Positions 40,483 to 48,592 of a stretch of DNA of 64,000 nt are shown here, piece by piece. This DNA comes from Pseudomonas sp. AOB-7 (lineage in GTDB: Bacteria > Pseudomonadota > Gammaproteobacteria > Pseudomonadales > Pseudomonadaceae). Location: positions 186,001 through 250,000 of the forward strand of contig NZ_RFFK01000004.1 in assembly GCF_003696305.1 (NCBI RefSeq), read 5' to 3'. Under the pieces are notes generated by a model. It saw only the letters and a program-made list of their open reading frames with translations. It was not told the DNA's origin and searched no databases. The position numbers were made by a program, and so were the translations under genes. The stretch's first letter is position 1. Every line of letters starts with the position of its first letter.

Positions 40483-42399
40483 TCACCCTTCTACCTGCAA
40501 CTTTCTCAGCACCAGATTGCTGCCCTCGCGCGTCAGGTGATGCACATCCCGGTACAGCTTCTTGTTGCCGCTAAGCTCACGACACACATTGCCACGGCAC
40601 AAACTATCCACTGGGTGGATGAATATGGCATCGGCCTCATACTGCTTGGCCACATTCTTAAACATACGAGTTCTCTGCACAGTATCATTCAATAGCGCAT
40701 CCCGGCACGGCATAGATATAAACCGCGCGCGTTCCACGCACCCTAAAGCCGTATTAGGCGCTGCCCCAAGAACAATTTTCCGAGCCGGGACAGCTGCATA
40801 TAACGCCATGACATCATCAAGTAAAAATTTATACTTCTGTTTAACCGTACCTTGCAGCGGCTTGCCCGTTACTAGAGAGGCGACCCTTTGCATATGCCAA
40901 CGCTGCGCATGTACTACATAGGCCAACTCACCACCATTTTCATGAAGGTATTTTCGCAAATTAGCATTTGCCCTAGCGCATATCTTTTTACGCCATACCT
41001 TGTGATCTTGAGTTCTGAGCGCTTCACCAAAGAAACAAGCCGACACATTGAAAGCGTCTACTTGATATCCCGAAAACTTCTCCAACAAAGTTTTCATGTG
41101 ATGCCCAAGGTGCGAATCACCTACCAGAAGCACACGCCCGCGACTGCCATCTTGGAGTTTGCAAAGCGAGGGGCTCTCGCAGCGAATCTCATTGGGTTGC
41201 ACCACATACCGTTCCGCGCGCCACGCCCAACCATCGCCGAACCAAGCCATAGCGGCAGGAACAATCAGAAATAATGCCAATAGGACACAACTTAGTCCGA
41301 ATGCAACCCGCGAACCCTTTCTAGCTCTTTGCTTAGGCTTGCGGTAGCGCTGCTCCACGAAGTGATACAGCACCAATGCCAAGGCAAAGGACGTGAGCAA
41401 CACCCCATATTTCTCGACCGTGGTGAGCTCGCCGTAAACGTAGTAGCGATAGAACACATATACAGGCCAATGCACCAGGTACAGGGAATAGCTGATAAGG
41501 CCAATCCGCACGGACAGGGGATTGCGCAGAATTCGGCCCAGATAACGAGCCTCGCCGGCGTAGATCAGCAAGGCGGCGCCAAGACAGGGCGCCAGCGCGT
41601 AGTAACTGGGAAACAGCAGGGTCTCGTCGTAGAGGAACACTGGCGCAATCGCCAGCACCAGCCCGACTAGCAGCAATAGCTCCAGCGGCCAATTGCTTCT
41701 GGGCCGCAAGCCCATCAGCCAGACCAGTACCGCGCCGATGGCGAACTCGAAAATCCGGAATGGCGTCAGAAAGTAGATGGTCGCGCCACCGTCCGCAAAC
41801 GCCCGCGCCAGCGTCGAAGAAACGCCCTTGAAAACATCGCCTCCGCCCTGGAACAGCAGATTCAGTGCAAAGCTGATGCCGCCCAACGCCAGTATCGCCA
41901 GCGCCGCCGACAAGCCACGCAAACGCGTCAGCAAGAACACCAGCAGCAGCGGCCAGAACAGATAGAACTGCTCTTCGACGCTCAGCGACCAGGTATGCAG
42001 CAGAGGTTTGAAGTGCGCATCGGCATCGAAATAACCACTCTCGCCCCAGAAATAGAAATTCGACAGGCTGGTGACCGCATAAATCAGCTCGCCGGCGAAA
42101 CGCCGCATATGCTCCGGCGAGAACATCAGCACGGCGAGGAGAAAAGTCGCGGCAACGGTCACGAACAGCGCCGGGAACAGCCTGCGGGCACGTCGCGCGT
42201 AGAACTCGCCGAAGCTGAAACGCCCCTCCTCGATCTCATCCTTGATCAGGCGCGTAATCAGAAAACCACTGATCACGAAGAATACGTCCACCCCGACATA
42301 GCCGCCGGAAAACGACGCGAACCCCGCGTGAAAGAGCAGCACGCTCATCACAGCAATAGCGCGAATGCCGTCAATATCCGGCCTGTAGTGCCTTTTCAT
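40483..42399 (-). CDS. O-acyltransferase, OafA type (acyltransferase-3 plus SGNH)
   Basis: 638 residues. N-terminal acyltransferase-3 domain with about ten helices (YRPDIDGIRAIAVMSVLLFH, then SFSGGYVGVDVFFVISGFLI, HTWSLSVEEQFYLFWPLL) and a C-terminal periplasmic SGNH hydrolase-like domain from about residue 415. The latter has the Ser motif VLLVGDSHLGHH and the Asp-His pair in DVHHLTREG. Such proteins acetylate O-antigen or capsule sugars. The 3' half (about 40490-41300) is markedly more AT-rich than the 5' half, suggesting that the domain ends were joined or exchanged by recombination. Confidence 0.93.
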   Translation of the reverse strand: MKRHYRPDIDGIRAIAVMSVLLFHAGFASFSGGYVGVDVFFVISGFLITRLIKDEIEEGRFSFGEFYARRARRLFPALFVTVAATFLLAVLMFSPEHMRRFAGELIYAVTSLSNFYFWGESGYFDADAHFKPLLHTWSLSVEEQFYLFWPLLLVFLLTRLRGLSAALAILALGGISFALNLLFQGGGDVFKGVSSTLARAFADGGATIYFLTPFRIFEFAIGAVLVWLMGLRPRSNWPLELLLLVGLVLAIAPVFLYDETLLFPSYYALAPCLGAALLIYAGEARYLGRILRNPLSVRIGLISYSLYLVHWPVYVFYRYYVYGELTTVEKYGVLLTSFALALVLYHFVEQRYRKPKQRARKGSRVAFGLSCVLLALFLIVPAAMAWFGDGWAWRAERYVVQPNEIRCESPSLCKLQDGSRGRVLLVGDSHLGHHMKTLLEKFSGYQVDAFNVSACFFGEALRTQDHKVWRKKICARANANLRKYLHENGGELAYVVHAQRWHMQRVASLVTGKPLQGTVKQKYKFLLDDVMALYAAVPARKIVLGAAPNTALGCVERARFISMPCRDALLNDTVQRTRMFKNVAKQYEADAIFIHPVDSLCRGNVCRELSGNKKLYRDVHHLTREGSNLVLRKLQVEG

Positions 42400-42440
42400 T
42401 CATTCCACCGCAACTGAAATCACGTCGACCGCCAGACAGC

Positions 42441-43565
42441 TCATCGACTCAAATACTCGTATACCGACAGCAGACTCTGCTTTTCCTCGTCCCAGTTGAA
42501 ATTTGCGACGAACTCGCCTCCCTGCGCGGCCAGCTCTCGTCGCCACACCTCGTCGCCGAGGAGCGCGCATAACGCCTCGAGCAACCCCTCCGGGTCATCC
42601 GCTCGAACCCAGATACCGCCGCGGTCACCGACAAACTCGCGCCACAAGGGAAAGTCGCTGGCCACGAACGGCAAGCCGCAGGCCATGTACTCGAACAACT
42701 TGGTGGGCCTGGCCGCTGCATGATCGCCCTCATCGGCGAGCACCGCCAGACCTACGTCGGCACGCATCATATGCGCCAATACGGTTTCATGCGGCTGCAG
42801 GCCCAGATAGTCCACATGCGCCCAGGCCGGATGACCCATCGCCTGATCAAGGCAGGGCTCCAGCTCCGGGCCCAGCAACCACAGGCGAGTGGCCAGGCCC
42901 CGCGCATTGAGGCCCTGCAGCGCATCCAGCGCATTGAACAGCCCGCGAGCCCGCGACAGGCCGCCGGCATAGATCAGGCGATAGGGCCGAGCCTCGCGCG
43001 CCAGGGCCGCTGCCTGAACGCGCACGCGCGCCATCAGCACCTCGGACAGCACCGGGGCATTGCGCAGCAGCCGGCAGCGTTTGGAAAACCGCGGCAGCTG
43101 GCGCTCTTGCGTGACCAGCGTGGCATCCAGCCAATGGCTGAGCCCGCGCTCGGCCAGCGACAGCAGATACCCCAGCGGCCGCCGCAGCGGTTTCGGCAGC
43201 CAACTGCGCAGCAGCAGCCGCTGCGAATAATCCTCATGGGTGTCGTAGATCACCGTCTTGCCCAGCAGCTTGAGCACCAGGGCCAGCGGAATCATATCGG
43301 GGTTGTGCAGATGATAGATGTCGGCGCGCTGCGCCAGCGCCATGCGCAACACCCGCGGCAGATTGAGAAAGCGCTGCAGGCGGTTGCGATAAGCCGGGGC
43401 CGGCAGGAAGGTCACACCCTCGGCGACATGCTCCTGCTCGCAGCGCATCAGTGCCCTGACCCGGTAGCCCGCCTCGGCCAGGGATACGCATTCGCGCACC
43501 ACCCGATTGCCCCAGGCCCGATGGACCGGGGCAAGCATCAGCACGCTCGGCGGTTCGTGACTCAC
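42441..43565 (-). CDS. Glycosyltransferase, GT4-like
   Basis: 374 residues from a GTG at 43565 that overlaps the wzt stop as GTGA. GT-B fold: N-terminal SVLMLAPVHRAWGNRVV, then DIYHLHNPDMIPLALVL, YDTHEDYSQRLL, donor-domain LIYAGGLSRARGLFNAL, and the conserved ARPTKLFEYMACGLPFVASD. The HNPDMIP/THED pattern resembles transferases of exopolysaccharide clusters. Acceptor and donor are unknown. Confidence 0.9.
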   Translation of the reverse strand: MSHEPPSVLMLAPVHRAWGNRVVRECVSLAEAGYRVRALMRCEQEHVAEGVTFLPAPAYRNRLQRFLNLPRVLRMALAQRADIYHLHNPDMIPLALVLKLLGKTVIYDTHEDYSQRLLLRSWLPKPLRRPLGYLLSLAERGLSHWLDATLVTQERQLPRFSKRCRLLRNAPVLSEVLMARVRVQAAALAREARPYRLIYAGGLSRARGLFNALDALQGLNARGLATRLWLLGPELEPCLDQAMGHPAWAHVDYLGLQPHETVLAHMMRADVGLAVLADEGDHAAARPTKLFEYMACGLPFVASDFPLWREFVGDRGGIWVRADDPEGLLEALCALLGDEVWRRELAAQGGEFVANFNWDEEKQSLLSVYEYLSR

Positions 43566-45439
43566 TCCTGCAGCCTCGCCGCGACATTGGGGTGACGCCG
43601 CAGCCACTTCTCAGGGCTCTGGCAAAACGCCTCGTACTCGGGCATAACCTGCTTCGGCCGGCCATCGAGTATCAGATGCCCCCGCTCCAGCCAGACCACC
43701 CGGCTGCAGAGCTTCTTGATCTGGTTGGCGCTATGGGAAACCATCACCACGCATTTCGCCTTGCCCTTCATCTCGCGCATGCGCGCCTCGGCCTTGTGCC
43801 GGAAGGAGTCGTCCCCGGTGGAGAGCACCTCGTCGAGAATCAGCACATCGGGCTGGATCACCGTGGCGATGGCGAACGCCAAGCGGCTGCGCATGCCAGC
43901 CGAGTAAGTGCGGATCGGCTCGTCGATGAACTCGCCGATCTCGGAAAACTCGATGATCTCGTCTAGGTGCTGCAGCACTTCGCGCCGCGACAGGCCCAGC
44001 AATGCCGCATTGACGAACACGTTGTCGCGTCCAGACAACTCGTTGTTGAAGCCGATGCCGAGCGACAGCAACTGAATCCGCCCATGTCGCTCGATAGTGC
44101 CCAGGTCGGGCTGCAAGATACCGGCCAGCAGCATGCCCATGGTGCTCTTGCCCGAACCGTTACGCCCGACGAGCCCCAGCACCTCGCCCTCGCGCAGCGT
44201 CAGCGACACGCCCTTGAGCGCCCGGAAGTCGCGGTCCTGGCGCTGGCGCAGCCAGGTATGCAGACGCACCCCGCGCCGATAGGACAGGCTGACGTCGGCA
44301 ACCTCGATCACCGGCTTGCCGAGCGGCTGCTCCTTGCGCACCGCTGCCGGCTTCTGCACCGCGACGACCGCAGCCTTGACCACGGGCGGCGCAGGCTCTG
44401 CGCGCGGCGCCTCGGCGACCGGCGAGGCCGGGCAAGGCTGCGGCCGGGTGGCATCGACCAGCAGCGGCGAGTCGCCGACGACGCGGCCGATATCCGTCGC
44501 AAAGGGGCTCAGGTAGAACGGCGCCGGGAACCGGAAACCCGCCACCTCCGGCAGCAGATAGAGTTTGTCCTGCGTGCCGCTGCGCGGATCGAAGCGGACG
44601 ATCTGCGAGGCGACCTTCTTCTTCTCGTCCTTCTCGAAGTTGAAGAACCCGGCGTACAGGCCTTCGCTGTCGCCGGCCAGCCCGCGCAGATTGATCTTCA
44701 GCCCGCGCGCGGCGAAGCTCTGGCTCGTCGCCTTGGCCTGCAATGCCTCGCCGTCGGCGGCCAGCGGCAGGCCCAGCAGGCTGCCGCGCTGCACGTCCAG
44801 GACGAAGTAGCGACCATCGAGGAACAGGCCGGAATGCGGCGTCTCCAGTTGATCCAGCAGCAGCTCGCCGGAGTCGTAGCCGATCACGCTGCCGGCGTCC
44901 GACCAGTTGCGAAAGGCCACAGTCAGGAACAGCTCCCCGCTGGGGTTCTCGCAGATACCGCGAATATGCCCGAAACCGCTCTTGCCCGAGGCCTGGGCCG
45001 GCACCTGAAAGTGCTTCGGGGCGATCTGCCAGAGGTGGCGACGACCGAGGAACTCGCCCTCCAGGTCAAACTCCTCGATGCTCGCCAGAGCATTGCAGGC
45101 CACCAGCAAACGCCCCTTGCCGGCCGCGTAGTGCACCGCCAGCAGCCCGGCGTCGGGGCGCTTGTCCAGCACCCATTCCGGCAGCACCACCTCGCGCTGC
45201 AAGCGGAACCAGGCCTGGCCCGGCCCCGGGCTAGGCTCGATGGCGTAGATACGCAGGCTCGACGGCGTCGTCACATACAGCCGGTTCCCCACGCAGCACA
45301 GGCCGCGTAGCTGGGGTTGGCTCAATGAATTGGAGAGATCCTCGATCTGCAGGTACTGCAGCCCCTGCTCGCTATCGAACACACCGATAGCCGACTTGTT
45401 GTCGAATTCCGAATGCAGCGAAAGAACCAAACGTGCCAC
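43562..45439 (-). CDS. wzt: Wzt-like ABC ATPase with an extra N-terminal propeller-like domain
   Basis: ATP-binding subunit of a polysaccharide ABC exporter, 625 residues from a GTG at 45439 (preceded by AGAGG). The ATPase is C-terminal (about 385-610): Walker A GLVGRNGSGKSTM, signature YSAGMRSRLAFAIA, Walker B VLILDEVLSTGDDS, H-loop MVSHSANQI. Residues 1-340 are unlike normal Wzt: repeated units of about 50 residues with G-LY/F-V patterns (GNRLYVTT, GELFLTVA, GRYFVLDV, EGLYAGFF) suggest a beta-propeller. A Pro/Ala-rich linker (about 340-385) joins them. The usual C-terminal O-antigen-binding domain of ABC-dependent O-antigens is missing; the protein ends about 30 residues after the ATPase. 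Neighbour of wzm. Confidence 0.9.
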   Translation of the reverse strand: MARLVLSLHSEFDNKSAIGVFDSEQGLQYLQIEDLSNSLSQPQLRGLCCVGNRLYVTTPSSLRIYAIEPSPGPGQAWFRLQREVVLPEWVLDKRPDAGLLAVHYAAGKGRLLVACNALASIEEFDLEGEFLGRRHLWQIAPKHFQVPAQASGKSGFGHIRGICENPSGELFLTVAFRNWSDAGSVIGYDSGELLLDQLETPHSGLFLDGRYFVLDVQRGSLLGLPLAADGEALQAKATSQSFAARGLKINLRGLAGDSEGLYAGFFNFEKDEKKKVASQIVRFDPRSGTQDKLYLLPEVAGFRFPAPFYLSPFATDIGRVVGDSPLLVDATRPQPCPASPVAEAPRAEPAPPVVKAAVVAVQKPAAVRKEQPLGKPVIEVADVSLSYRRGVRLHTWLRQRQDRDFRALKGVSLTLREGEVLGLVGRNGSGKSTMGMLLAGILQPDLGTIERHGRIQLLSLGIGFNNELSGRDNVFVNAALLGLSRREVLQHLDEIIEFSEIGEFIDEPIRTYSAGMRSRLAFAIATVIQPDVLILDEVLSTGDDSFRHKAEARMREMKGKAKCVVMVSHSANQIKKLCSRVVWLERGHLILDGRPKQVMPEYEAFCQSPEKWLRRHPNVAARLQE

Positions 45440-45447
45440 ATAAACCT

Positions 45448-46233
45448 CTAGAGCATCTTCACGATTCGATTGCTGCACAGCCTCAGGTACATCAGGCCTA
45501 GCTGTACCAGTATCAACGCCACAGCCAAAAGCACTGCGTAGTGGAGCCAGTCGAACATCCTACCGTCGAGGATCACCCGGCGAAACGCCTCGATGATCCA
45601 GCCAATGGGGTTGAGCTCGAACAGCAGCTTGGCAAAGGCGGGAATGTTATCCGCATCCAGCACCCGTGAAGTGGGGTACAACACCGGGCTGAGGAAGAAC
45701 CCCGCACGGATGCCATACGCCACCAGTTTCGCGGTATCCGCGAAGAACACCTGGGTCACCGCCACGAACAGGCTGACCGCATAGGCGATAAAGAACACCA
45801 GCAACAACAGCGGCAGCACCGCCAGCGATTGCACGCCGAGGGTCGCATAAGACCAGCACATGACAATCAGCATGCCCACCGACGCGAAAAACAGCTGCAC
45901 CGCACAGGGCACCGCGATCAACAGGCCCATCGGCGTGCTGGTCTGGCGGATGATGCCGCGGTTCTTGCTGATCGCCGTGACCGCAGCGGTCAGGGAGCGC
46001 GCGAAGAACTGCCAGGCGACGATGCCGCACAGTACGAACAGGTGGTAGTTCTCGCCCCCGCGCTGAAACACCACGCGGATGATGAAGTAGTAGATCGCCA
46101 TCATGATCAACGGGTCGAGAAACCACCACAGCCAGCCCAGACGGGCCGAGGCTACGGTGGTCTTCACGTTGACCGAGAACAGCGTTACCAGGGCATGGTG
46201 GTAGTGCCGCAGATCCTTGAGCAGTTGCAGCAT
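45448..46233 (-). CDS. wzm: Wzm, ABC-2 type polysaccharide exporter permease
   Basis: 261 residues, six membrane helices. ABC-2 family signs: ASARLGWLWWFLDPLIMMAIYY near the N terminus, GIVAWQFFARSLTAAV, and the C-terminal PVLYPTSRVLD plus LNPIGWIIEAFRRVILDG. With the ATPase it would export a lipid-linked chain across the inner membrane. The stop is 8 bp before the wzt start; 31 bp separate it from the upstream transferase gene, with a purine-rich ribosome-binding region (AGGGCAGGGG). Confidence 0.95.
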   Translation of the reverse strand: MLQLLKDLRHYHHALVTLFSVNVKTTVASARLGWLWWFLDPLIMMAIYYFIIRVVFQRGGENYHLFVLCGIVAWQFFARSLTAAVTAISKNRGIIRQTSTPMGLLIAVPCAVQLFFASVGMLIVMCWSYATLGVQSLAVLPLLLLVFFIAYAVSLFVAVTQVFFADTAKLVAYGIRAGFFLSPVLYPTSRVLDADNIPAFAKLLFELNPIGWIIEAFRRVILDGRMFDWLHYAVLLAVALILVQLGLMYLRLCSNRIVKML

Positions 46234-46264
46234 CAGCGGCCCCTGCCCTTTCTAAGTATGCTGT

Positions 46265-48592
46265 TCATGGCTGAGTCAGTTCCTCGACCACGGCCCGGTA
46301 GATGCGCTCGCAATTGCCGTCGTCGCGGTGGCTGAACAGTTTGTCTAGACGACCGCGCTTGTCGGCAGACATCTCGCAGCCGCCCTCCAGGCACTGCTGC
46401 AGTTGCTGCAACAAGGCGTCCTCGGTGGTGACCAGTTCCAGCGCCAGATCGCGCTCGTAGTCCAGGTGCGGCGGCCCCGGTGGCTGCACCTCCCACTCGT
46501 GGCGGTCGAACATATAGCCCAGCACCGGCTTCTCCTGATAGAAGAAGTCGTACATCACGCTGGAATAATCGGTGATCAGCAAATCCGCCTCGCGAATCAG
46601 ATGATGCAGCGGCTGATCGAGATCGCGGATCACATGCACCCGCGGCGAACCTTTCTCGAACTCGTCGATGAAATGCATCATGTTGAAATGCGGACGGAAA
46701 TACAGCTCCATCTGGTGCCGCTCCAGCAGTTCGGCCAGGCGCGCGCTGGTGAGGAAGCTGTTCCAGGCGTGGTAGTAGCGACTTGCCTGAATCTGCCCCT
46801 GCCCTTTGAGCCAGCGCCGCCAGGTGGGCGCCACCAGAATCTTGCGCGAACGCTCGGGGCCGCGCCGAGGCGCCAGGGCATCCAGCCGGGCGATACCGGT
46901 GAGCTTCACCTGCTTTGGCGTAAAGCCATAGTGACCACTGAAAAACGCCTGTTCGATGCCGTTGGAAACGATCACCTGCGAGAAGTAGGGATAGTTCTTC
47001 CGTGTGTAGGTCATGGTCTTGTTGCCGGCCACGCCATGCTGCAGGAACACGTTCAGAGTCTTGCGACGCAGGCGCGGCAGTGACTCGCTCGGATAGTCCA
47101 GGCCACGGAAACTGTCGGTGGACAGCATCACCCGCGCGCGCCACAGCAGATAGGCGTGCTTCCAGGAGTACTGCGCCACCACGTTGCCCAGCGGCGCCAC
47201 GATGCCCCAGTGCGGCGAATTGCGCTTGAGCACGTAGAACACCGGCAGCTGCGGGTAGGTTTCGCGCAGGTACTTGAACAAGAAGTAGCCGTTGTCCTCG
47301 GCACTGCTGGCAATCCGCTCGTCCATCAGCCAGATGGCCTTGTTCGGCTGCAACGCCCCGGCCAGCTTGGCCACCGGCGCCGCCGCGAAGTACTTGAGCA
47401 TCGGCAGGCCCTTGACCGTCGACGCCAGCTTCAGACATTTCGCCGCCAACAGGCTGATACGCGAGGCCACGGCAAATACCCGGGAGTTCTGGATTTTCTG
47501 CACCCGCTCGAAACGGGCCAGGCCCTGGAACTGCATACGCATCATGGGTTCGAAAAGCTGCGCCTTGGCGGCATCGGACTTGAGCAGGGTCAAGTAACGC
47601 GGTGAGCGCGGGGCGTTTTCATAGGCCACCAGCGCGTCGTACTCCTGAGCGCTGAGCATGATGATGCGCACCTGCTCACGCAGCGCATAGTCTTCCGCGG
47701 AGCGCATATCTTCCGGTGACAACTTTTTCACCAGACGGCCGATGATGCCAAATATCTGCAGTTGCTCGTCGTATGCAGACTGCTTGATCACTTTCAAGAA
47801 GCGATTGCCCACCAGTTTCCTGACTTCGGAACGCAGCAAGCGCTGGTAGATATCCAACGCGTCTTTCTCGGCAAAAGCCCGCTCAAGGCATTCGGTGACT
47901 GCTACGCGATCCTCGAAGAACTGCGGAGAGATTCGACTGGTACGCGAATCATCACGCCCGCGATAGTTGTAAACCACCTCGGGCAAAATGGTGATCACAT
48001 CGCACTTCAGATACATCCTGGCCATGAAATCCAGGTCTTCGCCAGCCGTACCCTCAGGGAAACGCATCGCGTGTTTCTCAATGCTTTCCCGACGGATCAG
48101 GCGATTGCAGGCACTGATGTCCTGTATCAGCGTAGGCATCTCTTCTATGGTGGTGCAGTCGATCAGTCGATTGAACTCACGCTGATGGACAGGAACTCCA
48201 ATCCATTTGCGCCATTGACTAAAAGACTGCTGAATGCCGCAGACCATGTCGCTGCCATATTGCTTGGCGACTGCCACCATTTTCTCGTAGGCATCGGCAG
48301 GAATAGTGTCGTCGGAGTCCAGAAAAGAAACATATTCGCCATTGGCATGGGTCAGTGCCAGATTCCTTGCTGCGCCCTGCCGCTTGCGCTCCTGACGCAG
48401 CAATTTGACCTGCGGATATCGCGCGCAATATTGCTCAACCAGTTTATCGCCACCATCCATAGAGCCATCGTCGACGACGATAACCTCGATTTCCTTCAAT
48501 GTCTGTGTCAGCACCGAATCGAGACATTCGGCAATATAGTCCGCTGTATTGTAGAGCGGCACAATAACGGAAACTTTGATATTACTCGCCAC
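46265..48592 (-). CDS. Bifunctional GT2 / TagF-like glycerophosphotransferase fusion
   Basis: 775 residues, GTG start overlapping the sulfotransferase stop by 11 bp. N-terminal GT-A domain (about 5-240): VSVIVPLYNTADYIAECLDS, VVDDGSMDGGDKL, and FLDSDDTIPADAY with the DXD. The C-terminal half (about 415-770) resembles CDP-glycerol glycerophosphotransferases of the TagB/TagF family, with an LQHGVAGNKTM segment (catalytic-His type), a YFRPHFN segment and LLITDYSSVMYDFFYQEKP. Such fusions in Gram-negative capsule loci make glycerol-phosphate or polyol-phosphate polymers; no CDP-glycerol synthase (TagD) is seen here, so the donor is uncertain. Confidence 0.88.
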   Translation of the reverse strand: MASNIKVSVIVPLYNTADYIAECLDSVLTQTLKEIEVIVVDDGSMDGGDKLVEQYCARYPQVKLLRQERKRQGAARNLALTHANGEYVSFLDSDDTIPADAYEKMVAVAKQYGSDMVCGIQQSFSQWRKWIGVPVHQREFNRLIDCTTIEEMPTLIQDISACNRLIRRESIEKHAMRFPEGTAGEDLDFMARMYLKCDVITILPEVVYNYRGRDDSRTSRISPQFFEDRVAVTECLERAFAEKDALDIYQRLLRSEVRKLVGNRFLKVIKQSAYDEQLQIFGIIGRLVKKLSPEDMRSAEDYALREQVRIIMLSAQEYDALVAYENAPRSPRYLTLLKSDAAKAQLFEPMMRMQFQGLARFERVQKIQNSRVFAVASRISLLAAKCLKLASTVKGLPMLKYFAAAPVAKLAGALQPNKAIWLMDERIASSAEDNGYFLFKYLRETYPQLPVFYVLKRNSPHWGIVAPLGNVVAQYSWKHAYLLWRARVMLSTDSFRGLDYPSESLPRLRRKTLNVFLQHGVAGNKTMTYTRKNYPYFSQVIVSNGIEQAFFSGHYGFTPKQVKLTGIARLDALAPRRGPERSRKILVAPTWRRWLKGQGQIQASRYYHAWNSFLTSARLAELLERHQMELYFRPHFNMMHFIDEFEKGSPRVHVIRDLDQPLHHLIREADLLITDYSSVMYDFFYQEKPVLGYMFDRHEWEVQPPGPPHLDYERDLALELVTTEDALLQQLQQCLEGGCEMSADKRGRLDKLFSHRDDGNCERIYRAVVEELTQP

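Noticed and set aside
46233..47438. 401-residue minus-strand frame inside the GT2-TagF gene
   Set aside because: Out-of-frame shadow; the overlapping 775-residue frame has clear catalytic motifs throughout.
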